A DNA stretch of 64,000 nucleotides, from contig NZ_BLPG01000001.1 of assembly GCF_011764445.1 (NCBI RefSeq), positions 3,968,001 through 4,032,000 of the forward strand, in the 5' to 3' direction. Below are positions 7,479-18,391 of this stretch, in pieces. The DNA comes from Phytohabitans rumicis. Lineage in GTDB: Bacteria > Actinomycetota > Actinomycetes > Mycobacteriales > Micromonosporaceae. The position numbers and the translations under genes were made by a program. The first letter of the stretch is position 1; the number at the start of each line of letters is the position of its first letter. The notes under the pieces are model-generated. The model was not told the DNA's origin. It searched no databases and saw only the letters and a list, made by a program, of their open reading frames with translations.

Positions 7479-8285
7479 GTGGGCCGGAGCGCCGCCTTTT
7501 TTGACCTCGATAAGACCGTGATCGCTAAGTCCAGCGCCTTAGCGTTCGGCCGGCCGTTCTACCGGGACGGCCTCATCACCAGGCGAGACGTGGTGAAGTC
7601 GGCGTACGCCCAGCTGATGTTTCGGCTTGGCGGCACCGACGAGCAGAGCATGGCTCGCACCCGCGACTATCTCGCGGAGCTGTGCAAAGGCTGGCAGGTG
7701 GACCAGGTCCGCCAGATCGTCACCGAGACACTCCACGAGCTGATCAACCCTTACGTGTACGCCGAGGCAGCGGCCCTGATCGAGGAGCACCACGCGGCGG
7801 GGCGGGACATCGTGCTGGTCTCCGCGTCCGGCGAGGAGATGGTGCGCCCGATTGGCGAGTTGCTGGGGATCACCGACGTGATCGCCACCCGCATGACCAT
7901 CGAGAACGGGCGCTACAACGGGCAGGTCGAGTTCTACGCGGCCGGCCCGAGCAAGGTCAAAGCGGTGACCGAGTTGGCCGAGGAGCGCGGGTACGACCTT
8001 GCCGAGTCGTACGCCTACTCGGACTCCTTCAGCGACGCACCGCTGCTGGAGTGTGTGGGCCATCCGACGGCGGTCAACCCGGACCGGGCGCTGCGCCGGC
8101 TCGCGACCGAGAACGCCTGGCCGGTGCTGGAGTTTCGCCATCCGATCCCACTGGGCCGGCGGCTACGGGAGCGCCCGGCCGTGCCGATGGCGGCCGCGGC
8201 GATCGGCGTCGGAGTGGGTGTCGCGATCGGCATCGCATGGTACGGACGGCATCGGCGTGCCCGCACCAACAATGCGACCCAGTAA
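7479..8285 (+). CDS. HAD-IB family phosphatase with C-terminal membrane anchor
   Basis: A 268-residue protein. Motif I FFDLDKT gives the nucleophile D9 and acid/base D11, motif II is VSASGEE, the conserved Lys lies in PSKVKAV, and motif IV is SDSFSDAPLL. This is the SerB-like HAD-IB subfamily (phosphoserine phosphatase relatives). A hydrophobic helix near the C-terminus (about 222-245, AAAAIGVGVGVAIGIAW) followed by basic residues suggests it is tethered with its catalytic domain in the cytoplasm. M. tuberculosis has a similar protein (Rv3661) beside its tad locus, so the position is conserved. GTG start. The physiological substrate is not known. Confidence 0.85.
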   Translation: MGRSAAFFDLDKTVIAKSSALAFGRPFYRDGLITRRDVVKSAYAQLMFRLGGTDEQSMARTRDYLAELCKGWQVDQVRQIVTETLHELINPYVYAEAAALIEEHHAAGRDIVLVSASGEEMVRPIGELLGITDVIATRMTIENGRYNGQVEFYAAGPSKVKAVTELAEERGYDLAESYAYSDSFSDAPLLECVGHPTAVNPDRALRRLATENAWPVLEFRHPIPLGRRLRERPAVPMAAAAIGVGVGVAIGIAWYGRHRRARTNNATQ

Positions 8286-8538
8286 TCACCCACCGTCACA
8301 CAATATTGCAGAGGGCTAGCGATCTAGGCCGGAGCGGCGTAGAACAAGGGGTGCGGACTCCGCCAAGCGGACTCCGTGCACGGCCACCGGGCACCCACGC
8401 GCGACCAGCCGCGGCAGGCGCGTTGCGGCGGCACCGTCAAAGGACCGCTGACAACGACATGGAGGTGCACGCTTGGTAACCCGGATGGACGTGTGGTGAC
8501 GGCGCCTCATCAGTGAGGCGCCGTCCACGTGTCCGGGG
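8286..8538. other. gap between convergent genes
   Basis: No supported gene. It holds a direct repeat of GCGGACTCCG (near 8353-8376), a possible 6-codon reading frame at 8459 (MEVHAW) that I do not consider real, and the terminator at 8498-8525. Confidence 0.5.
8498..8525. terminator. bidirectional terminator hairpin
   Basis: GACGGCGCCTCA (8498-8509) pairs perfectly with TGAGGCGCCGTC (8514-8525) around a TCAG loop, between the convergent HAD phosphatase and PH-domain genes. It can serve both. Confidence 0.75.
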
Positions 8539-9009
8539 TCAGGTGGTCGCCATGCCCAGCGCGGCCGCGTGCCGTTCGCGCAGATCGTGGTAGACCGCGC
8601 GAAACGCACCGGGCTGCCGGTGGAAGTCGACGCCTTGGGCCCACAGCGAGGTCGGGACGTCCACGCCGTCGCACCGTTCGATCAGCACGGTCATCCCGCT
8701 CGGGATCTCCAGCCGCCCGAGCCGGTGGGCGGCCCGGTGCAGGCGGATGTGCTCGACGTCGCGCCACGCCATCGTCCGGGAGCGCAGCAGGCCGCGGACG
8801 CGCACGCCGTACTCGCTCACGTAGACGCCCATCCGCGCGATCCGCCAGCTACCCAGCACCCACAGCAAGGTCAGCGCGGCGGCCAGCAACGCGATGCCGG
8901 CGCCGCGAAGCTCGAAGAGCTCCGCGGTGCTCCAGCCGAACACGGCGAGCGCCACCAGCTCCCACAGCATGATCAGGCGACGGCCCTGGCCCGGCGTGTA
9001 GGGACGCAT
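8539..9009 (-). CDS. PH-domain membrane protein (hypothetical)
   Basis: A 156-residue protein from the ATG at 9009. Two adjacent transmembrane helices (about residues 12-52) are followed by a bacterial PH-like (YdbT/DUF2581-type) soluble domain with VYVSEYGVRVRGLLRSRTMAWRDVEHI. Proteins of this form are common in actinobacteria and have no assigned reaction. The open frame extends to 9069, but that extension runs into the palindromic repeat at 9061-9180, so the shorter start is preferred. Confidence 0.7.
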   Translation of the reverse strand: MRPYTPGQGRRLIMLWELVALAVFGWSTAELFELRGAGIALLAAALTLLWVLGSWRIARMGVYVSEYGVRVRGLLRSRTMAWRDVEHIRLHRAAHRLGRLEIPSGMTVLIERCDGVDVPTSLWAQGVDFHRQPGAFRAVYHDLRERHAAALGMATT

Positions 9010-9060
9010 CCACCGGTGACCCACCCGGTTAAGGCTAGCCACGACCCGCACGCGCGCCGC

Positions 9061-9180
9061 ATCGATCAAGGACTTTCGCGTCGATCAAGGGCATACGGTC
9101 GTGGTTTAGAGATCAAAGCACGGCCGTATGCCCTTGATCGACGCGCAGAGGGGGTTGCCCTTGATCGACGCGCAGAGGGG
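9061..9180. repeat. palindromic repeat family PR1, copy A, with an extra tandem arm
   Basis: The left arm (9077-9103) and right arm (9119-9145) are 27 bp each, pair with one mismatch, and contain GATCAAGGGCATACGG and its complement. The loop is about 15 bases (TTTAGAGATCAAAG). A further arm copy CCCTTGATCGACGCGCAGAG is repeated in tandem at 9158-9180, and GATCAAGGACTT precedes it at 9063. Related copies are at 21249-21331 and 47631-47715. It lies between the PH-domain gene and the Fic-like gene and overlaps the 3' end of the latter. Confidence 0.9.
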
Positions 9181-9928
9181 GCGCGGGCGGCGCGGCGCCA
9201 TCCAGGAACGCGGCGCATACCGACTCCAGTTCGTCGGCGGAGGTTGTTACGGCGGTGCAGTAGTGGCGGAGCCAGGAGCGCAGGCCGTCGGGGGTGCCCG
9301 TGGCGAAGGCGCCGGCCGCGCCGACGTACTCGGGTTGGCGGGTCAGATGCCCGACCTCGACGGCGAGCAAGCCGCGCGGGTCGAAGCCCCCGGAGATCAG
9401 CGTAAGCCGCGCGGCGGCGCGCGCCACCACGCCCGACGGGCCGGCGAAGGGGCGCAGTGCGAGCAGTTCGCCGTGTACGACGGCGGCCAGCACCAGCGGT
9501 GGCACCTTCGTGCCGCCGGTCACCAGGGCGGCCAGCGCGTCCAGGCGAGCCGTGGGCCCGGCAGGATGCCCCAGGTCGGACGGGGCCACAGCGCCGCGCG
9601 CCGCCAGGACGTGCAGCTTGGCGAGCACCTGCCGGGGCGCCTTGGCCCACAGGTCGGCGAGGCCGGGCAGGGCGCCGGCCACCCGGAGCGCGCCCTGCAG
9701 GACGGGGTCGGTCACGGTCCCGGCGCGTACGGCTTCGCGCTCGTGGGCGTACCCCTCAAGGGCGGCGCTGGCCACCGCGGACCGCAGGCTGACCTCGGCC
9801 GCGACCTGGCCGCCCTGCCGCCGCAACGCGCGGTGGCGCATCGCCTGGTCGACCCGGTCGCGGGCGGCGTTCACCGCATCGCGGACGTCGGCGAGGTCGA
9901 GCAGCGGCGCGAGCGGATCGGCGGTCAC
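9113..9928 (-). CDS. degenerate Fic-like protein (Rv3662c-type) with repeat-derived C-terminus
   Basis: A 271-residue, mainly helical protein. The arrangement resembles Fic/DOC proteins: a region with SLRSAVASAALEG (residues 47-59) recalls the inhibitory helix, and LALRPFAGPSGVVARAAARL recalls the catalytic HPFxxGNGRxxR loop. However, the catalytic His is Arg and the GNGR core is PSGV, so AMP transfer is unlikely. Homologues are often labelled oxidoreductase without evidence. The last 20 or so residues (RVDQGQPPLRVDQGHTAVL) are translated from two tandem arms of repeat PR1, so the original C-terminus seems to have been replaced. Start ATG at 9928. Confidence 0.6.
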   Translation of the reverse strand: MTADPLAPLLDLADVRDAVNAARDRVDQAMRHRALRRQGGQVAAEVSLRSAVASAALEGYAHEREAVRAGTVTDPVLQGALRVAGALPGLADLWAKAPRQVLAKLHVLAARGAVAPSDLGHPAGPTARLDALAALVTGGTKVPPLVLAAVVHGELLALRPFAGPSGVVARAAARLTLISGGFDPRGLLAVEVGHLTRQPEYVGAAGAFATGTPDGLRSWLRHYCTAVTTSADELESVCAAFLDGAAPPAPPLRVDQGQPPLRVDQGHTAVL

Positions 9929-10140
9929 GCCGATCTACGGTACGCGAGTGCGCGAACCGTGCGCGGGACTGTTCGTAACAGGCTCGAAACGGCAAGATGT
10001 GCGCAGGCGTCCCCAGTTACCGCTCCGATGGCCACGCTCGGCGATCGAGCCAACCCGCGCAGCGGTGATCGGTCACGCCGGCACTAACCTCACAAGCGAT
10101 GGCCCGAGACTGAAATCACACCCGCCGGAGGAGCCTACTC

Positions 10141-12102
<1,962 letters not shown>

Positions 12103-12239
12103 TCACGAAGGGTCTTCACAGCAGTCACATAAATGCATAGGTTTCACTCTGGCCCCAAAAAGATGGGTCACCCCATCCGGACGGCCGGGCGCAGCTAACC
12201 AAGTGGCGCCCCGGCCTCCGACAAACCGGAGGTTACCTA

Positions 12240-14643
12240 GTGCGCAAAGTCATGGTGGGTCTGCTCACCGTGTCGCTGGCGACGGGCATGGGCGTCTCGC
12301 TCGGCCCGTCCGCCATCGCGGCACCGCCGGCAGACTCGCCCTCACCTGTCGGGCCGGCGACTGGCGACGCCGCTCCGCGACGCGACGAACTACCAAACCC
12401 CTCGAAGACAAGCGCCGCGACCTGCGCGAGCAGGGCCTCAACGACGTCCTCAGTGGACGCGCGACGCCGCAGACCATCAACGGCAGCTCGGTCGTCAAGG
12501 TTGGCCAGGCCAACGGCACCGGCCCGCTGGCCCGCAAGGGCGGTGCGAAGAACACCAAGAAGGACCAATACGTCGAGCTGGCGCGCGAGCGGACCGACCG
12601 GATCTTCGTGATCCTGACCGAGTTCGGCAACGAGCGGCACGCCGACTACCCGGACGTCGACAGCGACCCGTCCGTGCCTGGACCGGCCCGCTTCGACGGC
12701 CCGGTGCGCAACCAGATCCCGGCGCCGAACCGGTCGGTCGACAACTCCACGGTGTGGCAGGCGGACTACAACGCCGACTACTACCGCAAGCTCTACTTTG
12801 GTACGGGCAAGGGCGTCGAATCGGTCAAGACGTACTACGAGGCGCAGTCCTCGGGCCGATACAGCGTGGACGGCACCGTCACCGACTGGGTGAAGGTCAA
12901 GTACAACGAGGCCCGCTACGGCCGCGACGCCTGCTCCGTCTGCGACGGCCGCAACCCGTGGAACCTGGTCCAGGACGCCGCCAACCAGTGGTACGCCGAC
13001 CAGAAGGCCCAGGGCCGTACGGAAGCGCAGATCGCCGCGGATCTGAAGGCCCTCGACCAGTGGGACCGGTACGACCACGACGGTGACGGCAACTTCAACG
13101 AGTCCGACGGCTACATCGACCACTTCCAGATCGTCCACGCGGGTGGCGACGAGGCGGATGGCGACCCGTGGCAGGGCGAGGACGCGATCTGGAGCCACCG
13201 CTGGTACGCGTTCGTCGACCAGGCCGGCATCACCGGCCCGGCCACGAACCCGCTCGGCGGCACCCAGATCGGCAACACCGGCATCTGGATCGGCGACTAC
13301 ACGGTCCAGCCGGAAAACGGTGGCCTGAGCGTCTTCGTGCACGAGTACGGGCACGACCTGGGCCTGCCGGACGACTACAACATCCACAACGGTGGCGACA
13401 ACAACAACGAGCACTGGACCCTCATGGCCCAGAGCCGGTTGTCCGCCAAGACCGACCAGGCCATCGGCACCCGCCCCGGCGACATCGGCGCGTGGAACAA
13501 GCTCCAGCTCGGCTGGCTCGACTACGAGATCGTGGCGGCCGGGCAGAAGCGCACGCTGACCCTCGGTCCACAGGAGTACAACAGCACCAAGCCACAGGGC
13601 GTCGTCGTGGTCCTGCCGAAGCGGGCCCGGACCCTCGACAACGGCGCGCCGTTCGAGGGCACCAAGCAGTGGTTCTCGGGTAACGCGGACGATCTCCGCA
13701 CCTCGCTGACCGCCCCGGTGAACCTCACCGGCAAGTCGTCCGCGACGCTGACCGCCAAGGTCCGGTACTCGATCGAGGCCGGCTACGACTACCTCTACAT
13801 CGAGGGGTCGACGGACGGCACGACGTGGACGCCGCTCGGCGGCACGGTCGACGGCCACGGCTTCAGCCAGGACAGTGCCGGCCGCCCGTCCATCGACGGT
13901 GCCAGCTCGGGCTGGGACGCCCAGTCCTGGGTCGACCTGTCGGTGCCGCTCGACGCGTACGCGGGCCAGAACGCCCAGATCCGCTTCCGCTACGTCACCG
14001 ACGGCGGCGTCTCGGCGGGTGGCTTCTACGGTGACGCGATCACGGTGACCGCCGACGGCGCGACCGTGCTGAGCGATGGCGCGGAGGGCACCGGCCCGTT
14101 CGTGGCGGACGGTTTCACGGCGCGCACCGCGTCCGAGACCAACTACTACGACAACTACTACATCGCGGGTCACCGCTCGTACGTCTCGTACGACAAGTAC
14201 CTGCAGACCGGTCCGTACTTCTTCGGGTACGCCAACACGAAGCCGGACTGGGTCGACCACTACGCGTACCAGCAGGGCCTGCTCGTCTCCTACTGGGACA
14301 CGTACTACGCCGACAACGACACGTTCGACCACCCGGGTGAGGGGCGCAACCTGATCGTCGACGCGCACCCGCGGCCGTTCTACCGGATCGACGGCCTGCC
14401 CTGGCGGGCCCGGGTCCAGGTGTACGACGCACCGTTCGGCCTGAAGAAGGCCGACTCGTTCACCCTGCACGTGAACGGCCAGCCGTCGTACATCCGGGGC
14501 AGAACGCCCAGCCGGTGTTCGACGACACCCAGAAGTACTGGTACGAGGAGCTGCCGAACCACGGGGTCAAGCTGCCCGCGGTCGGCGTCAAGATCCGCGT
14601 GCTCTCGGTCAACGGCACGTCCGTCAAGATCGCAATTTCGTAA
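12240..14643 (+). CDS. secreted M6 (immune inhibitor A) family metalloprotease (frame broken twice as sequenced)
   Basis: A GTG start gives a signal peptide (MRKVMVGLLTVSLATG, cleavage near AIAA). The frame then breaks at the C run 12398-12401; the mature protein continues in the next frame from LEDKRRDLREQGLNDVL. The zinc site HEYGHDLGLPDDY (about residue 368) is intact, followed by a C-terminal jelly-roll/MAM-like region. A second break at 14496-14500 shifts out of the expected tail QNAQPVFDDTQKYW, which ends in TAA at 14641-14643. Restoring one base at each site gives 801 residues. M6 proteases are secreted, calcium-stabilised extracellular proteases. Both breaks are missing C, so sequencing error is likely. 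Confidence 0.85.
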
Positions 14644-14648
14644 CCTAG

Positions 14649-14685
14649 CGGCCGGCCGCCGGAACCAACGTCCGGCGGCCGGCCG
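14649..14685 (+). terminator. perfect 15-bp hairpin after the M6 protease gene
   Basis: CGGCCGGCCGCCGGA (14649-14663) pairs perfectly with TCCGGCGGCCGGCCG (14671-14685) around a 7-base loop. It starts 6 bp after the protease stop, upstream of the lipoprotein gene. Confidence 0.8.
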
Positions 14686-14696
14686 TCGAAAGCGGT

Positions 14697-15101
14697 GTGG
14701 TGCGAAAAACTCTCGCGGTGCTGACGATGCTCCTGCTGGCCGGCTGCGCCGGCACGGAAGACAACGGCGCCGCCCCAACGGTGACGCCCTCGACGCCCTC
14801 GACGCCCTCGACGCCGTCAACGTCGTCGACTCCCTCGACGCCGCCAGCCCAACCTCCCACGACGCCCAGCGACCCCCGCCCACCCAAGGACGTCCTCGTC
14901 GGCCAGGTGACCCTCGGCGGCTCCGGCCCCTGCTACGGCATGGTCACCGACGACGGCAAGGAGTACGCCTTCTACAGCACCGCCGGCACGACCCTGGACA
15001 AGGGCACCACCGTCAAGATCCAGTTCGAGCCGCTGCGGCTGAAGATCTACTGCGGCCCCGGCGAGCACGTGAGCGCCATCAAGATCACTCTAGTGAAGTG
15101 A
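14697..15101 (+). CDS. secreted lipoprotein, function unknown
   Basis: A 134-residue protein with a lipoprotein signal peptide, lipobox LLAGC (Cys17). A low-complexity Thr/Pro/Ser linker (residues 28-60, repeating TPS) leads to a small C-terminal domain of about 70 residues rich in beta strands, with two cysteines (SGPCYGMV and KIYCGPG) that could form a disulfide outside the cell. The start is one of two consecutive GTG codons at 14697 or 14700. I recognise no enzyme family. Confidence 0.7.
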   Translation: MVRKTLAVLTMLLLAGCAGTEDNGAAPTVTPSTPSTPSTPSTSSTPSTPPAQPPTTPSDPRPPKDVLVGQVTLGGSGPCYGMVTDDGKEYAFYSTAGTTLDKGTTVKIQFEPLRLKIYCGPGEHVSAIKITLVK

Positions 15102-16172
15102 ACGCGTACTCGTGCTGGCACGGCGGGCCGGCCGCGATGCCGAACCGCCGCCGGTCGAGGTCCAGCAGCACCGAGTAGACCGTCTCGGCGCGTTCCACCG
15201 GCTCGTCCCGCTCGTCCACGTGCCGGCAGATCGACATCGGAAAGCCACCGTGGTCGCGGAAGAGCGCGATGAAGTCGTCCTCGGTCACCTTCCGGGCCGC
15301 CACCGCGTCGGCGAGCAGCCGCCGGGCCCGCGCCCCCGGAAGAACGACGAACCGCCGAAGTCCTTGGCCCGGTCGCGCACCGGCAGCGGCGTCTCCAGAT
15401 GGTTGGCGTGCGTGACGTACCCGTCGACCGGGTGCAGCCAGCCCACGTCACCCGGCACGACCTCCAGATCGAGGATCTCGCCGCCGCCCGCCGCGGCCTG
15501 CCCGAGCAGCAGGTTGAGCGAGGCGCCGCGCGGGGTCCGGCAGGCCACCCGCGTCGCCGCGCCCAGGTGGTCCGTCTCCAGCACCGCGCGCAGCAGCACG
15601 TGGTACGGCACGACGCCCTCCCGTGGCCCGTCCCGGTCGGTGCCCAGCATGTTCAGGCACACGCCGAGACCAGCCGAGTTGAGCCCGGCCTTGGCGAGCA
15701 TCCCGGCCTCCGCCAGCGTGATCACCGCGAGCCCGCGCTCGTCCCGGGTCGCCAGGACGACCATCGCCTCCCGCTGCGCCGGATGCCAGTCCCAGTTCTG
15801 GCCCAGCAGGAGCGTGCCGGTCGCGGTGTGGGTGCCCAGAACGCCGGCCGACGTACAGCCGCCATCCCGGCGTGACCCGTAGATCAGCTCGGTGCGGCCG
15901 TTGATCGCGTACAGCTCCTCGGCGTTCGCGCCCGCGCCCTCGGCGACCCCGTCCAGCATCGCGGCCACCCGCGGGAGCAGCTCGTGGGCGGACCGGCGGA
16001 AGGCGGCCCCGGAAATCCGTACGGCGGTCGCGTCCAGCCCCGCCTGATCCCGGAAGCGCTGCAGGTAGAGATCCACATTGGCGCCGACGAGCGCGGCGGT
16101 CGCGGCGCCGTACGCGGCACCACACTCGGCGGGCGTCCCGGTCACCGAGATCAGCGGAAGAGGCAAGGCCAC
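15085..16172 (-). CDS. C45-like Ntn hydrolase (acyl-CoA:6-APA acyltransferase family; frame broken once)
   Basis: The intact part (residues 1-278) begins MALPLPLISVTGTPAECGAAYG and contains DGGCTSAGV, where the Cys would become the N-terminal nucleophile after self-cleavage, and LLLGQNWDWHP. These are features of the C45/isopenicillin-N acyltransferase-like family. Most bacterial members hydrolyse or transfer acyl groups on unknown amides. At the C run 15333-15337 the frame shifts, and the C-terminus (ARKVTEDDFIALFRDHGG to AFTSLE, stop at 15085) is in another frame. Adding one base restores 362 residues. The 3' end converges on the lipoprotein gene and overlaps it by 17 bp. Confidence 0.8.
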
Positions 16173-16199
16173 CCTTGCAGGCTAGTAGGGTCGGCAATC

Positions 16200-17472
16200 A
16201 TGGCGACCCGGGCCGCGAAGGTGCGTGGAGCAGCCGCTGAGGTGGTCCGCTACCTGCGTACCGAGCAGATCGGCGGGCTCATCCTGCTCGGCGCGACCGT
16301 CCTGGCCCTCGCTGTCGCGAATTCGGGACTCGCCGACGCGTACCAAAATCTTGCTGGCACTGTCATCGGACCGCATGCCCTGCATCTGGATCTCGCGGTC
16401 GAAGATTGGGCCAAGGACGGCCTGCTGGCCTTCTTCTTCCTGGTCGCGGGCCTGGAGCTCAAGCGCGAGCTGGTCGAGGGCGAGCTGCGCGACCCGCGCC
16501 GGGCGCTGCTGCCGATCGCCGGCGCCATCGGCGGCATGGTGGCGCCGGCGCTGGTCTTCCTCGCGGTGGCCGCCGGCGCGCCCGGCGCCGGGGACGGTTG
16601 GGCGGTGCCGACCGCCACTGACATCGCGTTCGCGCTGGCCGTGCTGGCGATCACCGCGCGCACGCTGCCGCCCAGCGTGCGGATCTTCCTGCTGTCCCTG
16701 GCGATCGTCGACGACCTCGGCGCGATCCTGCTCATCGCGGTCCTCTTCACCACGTCGATCTCCTGGTGGCCGCTCTTCGGCGCGGCGCTGGCCGTCGGGC
16801 GTACGCCCTCCTGCAGCGCCGCCGCGTCCGCGGCTGGTGGATCTACTGGCCGCTCGGCATCTCCGCCTGGGCGCTGGTGCACGCCTCCGGGGTGCACGCC
16901 ACCGTGGCCGGCGTCGCGATCGGCCTGGCCACCCGCATCGGCCCTGGGGGCGGCGACGTCCAGTCCGAGGAGCGCAGCGACGAGGTTGGACGGCGCCGGC
17001 AGCCAGGGCCGAAGCGAGCGAAGCGAGCCAACAGACAGGGTCCCGCCTCCGAGGTGCTCGAACACCGGCTCCAGCCGTTCTCCGCGGGGGTGTGCGTGCC
17101 GGTCTTCGCCTTCTTCGCCGCCGGCGTCGCGATCTCCAGCGACATGCTCCGGGCCTTCGCCACCGACCGGGTCGCCTGGGCGGTCGTCGCGGGCCTGGTG
17201 GTCGGCAAGACGGTCGGCGTGTTCAGCGGCGCGCTGGTCGCGGTCCGCTCCGGCGCCGCCCGCCTCCCGGCCGGCATGACCTTGCGCGACCTCTTCGCGG
17301 TCAGCGTGCTGACCGGCTGCGGTTTCACCGTCAGCCTGCTGATCGCCGAGCTGGCGTTCGCCGGGGTGGGGCGCAGGACCGGGTCAAGGGCGCGGTCCTG
17401 CTGGGCTCGCTGCTGGCGTCGCTGCTCGCTGCGCTCATGCTCCGCCGCAGAGTACGAGCTCTTTCGCCGTAG
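16200..17472 (+). CDS. nhaA: Na+/H+ antiporter NhaA (frame broken twice; contains an unusual insert)
   Basis: An inner-membrane sodium/proton antiporter. TATDIAFALAVLAI and LAIVDDLGAILLIAV carry the three acidic residues of the E. coli NhaA ion path (D133, D163, D164), and LVVGKTVGVF carries the K300 equivalent. The frame breaks at the G run 16797-16799 and again at 17368-17371; one G restored at each gives 424 residues ending LLRRRVRALSP-like at the TAG 17470-17472. About 25 residues between helices (from DVQSEERSDEV to RANRQGP) have no counterpart in usual NhaA proteins and look like a translated repeat. The gene is divergent from the C45 gene. Confidence 0.85.
16960..17046. repeat. repeat-like insert inside nhaA
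   Basis: The segment has GAGGAGCGCAGCGACGAGG and the internally repetitive, partly palindromic GAAGCGAGCGAAGCGAGCC. It codes for a charged loop (EERSDEVGRRRQ, KRAKRANRQ) between two NhaA transmembrane blocks. Its base composition and strings differ from the surrounding antiporter sequence. It keeps the local frame. Confidence 0.5.
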
Positions 17473-17482
17473 GCTGGGCGGC

Positions 17483-18391
17483 ATGGATGAATCCCAGGTG
17501 CTGGTGGACGGTCCATGGACGCACCGGTTCGTGGGCGCGAACGGCACCCGGTTTCATGTCGTCGAGGCCGGCGCCGGGCCGCTCGTCCTCTTCCTGCACG
17601 GATTTCCGGAGTTCTGGTGGGCCTGGCACGAGTTGCTGCCCGCGGTCGCCGACGCCGGCTTCCGCGCCGTCGCGGTCGACATGCGCGGGTACGGCGCGAG
17701 CGACAAGCCCCCGCGCGGGTACGACGGCTACACGATGGCGGCGGACATCACCGGTCTGATCCGGGCGCTCGGCGAGCGGTCGGCGGCGATCGTGGGCACC
17801 GGGTTCGGCGGGATGCTCGGCTGGACCACCGCCGCGTTCCACCCCAAGATGGTGCGCCGGCTCGTCGTGCTCGGCGCCGCACACCCGCTGCGGCTGCGTA
17901 CCGCGCTCTTCAACGACCCGCGCGGCCAGATCGCCGCTGCCGCGCCGACCCTCAAGTTCCAGCTTCCCCGGTACGAGCATGTGCTGACCAAGGACGACGC
18001 CGCGCTGGTCGGTGACTTCCTGCGCCGGTGCGGTGGCCCCGACTGGGTCAACGGCCCCGCGTACCCGGACTACGAGCGGCGCTGCCGGGAGGCCATGCAG
18101 ATCCCGCAGGCGGCCTTCTGCGCGCTGGAGGCGTACCGGTGGGCATTCCGGTCGGTGCTGCGCCTGCACGGTTACCGCTTCGTCAAGCTGCTCCAGCAGC
18201 CCCTGGTCACGCCGACGCTGCAACTGCACGGCGCGCTCGACACCGCCGTCATGCCGCGCACCGCGCAGGGCTCCGGCCGGTACGTCATCGCCCAGTACGA
18301 GTGGCGCCTGCTGGACGGCGTCGGGCACTTCCCGCACGTCGAGGCGCCTTCCTCGGTGCTTGGCGAAGTGCTGCGCTGGGTGAAGTCCTAG
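17483..18391 (+). CDS. alpha/beta hydrolase, epoxide hydrolase-like, without the usual nucleophile
   Basis: A 302-residue alpha/beta-hydrolase-fold protein. HGFPEFWWAW (oxyanion loop, residues 39-48), AVDMRGYGASDKP and the C-terminal HFPHVEAP with the catalytic His fit the EphA/EphE epoxide hydrolase group. At the nucleophile elbow, where this group has GHDWGG, the sequence is GTGFGG (residues 105-110), so the Asp nucleophile is Gly107. Either the subfamily is non-hydrolytic or it uses another residue. M. tuberculosis has ephE (Rv3670) in the comparable position near acs. The ATG at 17483 lies 10 bp after nhaA. Confidence 0.82.
   Translation: MDESQVLVDGPWTHRFVGANGTRFHVVEAGAGPLVLFLHGFPEFWWAWHELLPAVADAGFRAVAVDMRGYGASDKPPRGYDGYTMAADITGLIRALGERSAAIVGTGFGGMLGWTTAAFHPKMVRRLVVLGAAHPLRLRTALFNDPRGQIAAAAPTLKFQLPRYEHVLTKDDAALVGDFLRRCGGPDWVNGPAYPDYERRCREAMQIPQAAFCALEAYRWAFRSVLRLHGYRFVKLLQQPLVTPTLQLHGALDTAVMPRTAQGSGRYVIAQYEWRLLDGVGHFPHVEAPSSVLGEVLRWVKS

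Noticed and set aside
8459-8479. A six-codon leader peptide (MEVHAW).
   Set aside because: It lies between convergent genes, with no biosynthetic operon downstream to attenuate.
9061-9180. A CRISPR array, because of the repeated GATCAAGGGC units.
   Set aside because: The copies are inverted, not regularly spaced direct repeats, there are no unique spacers, and no cas genes are near.
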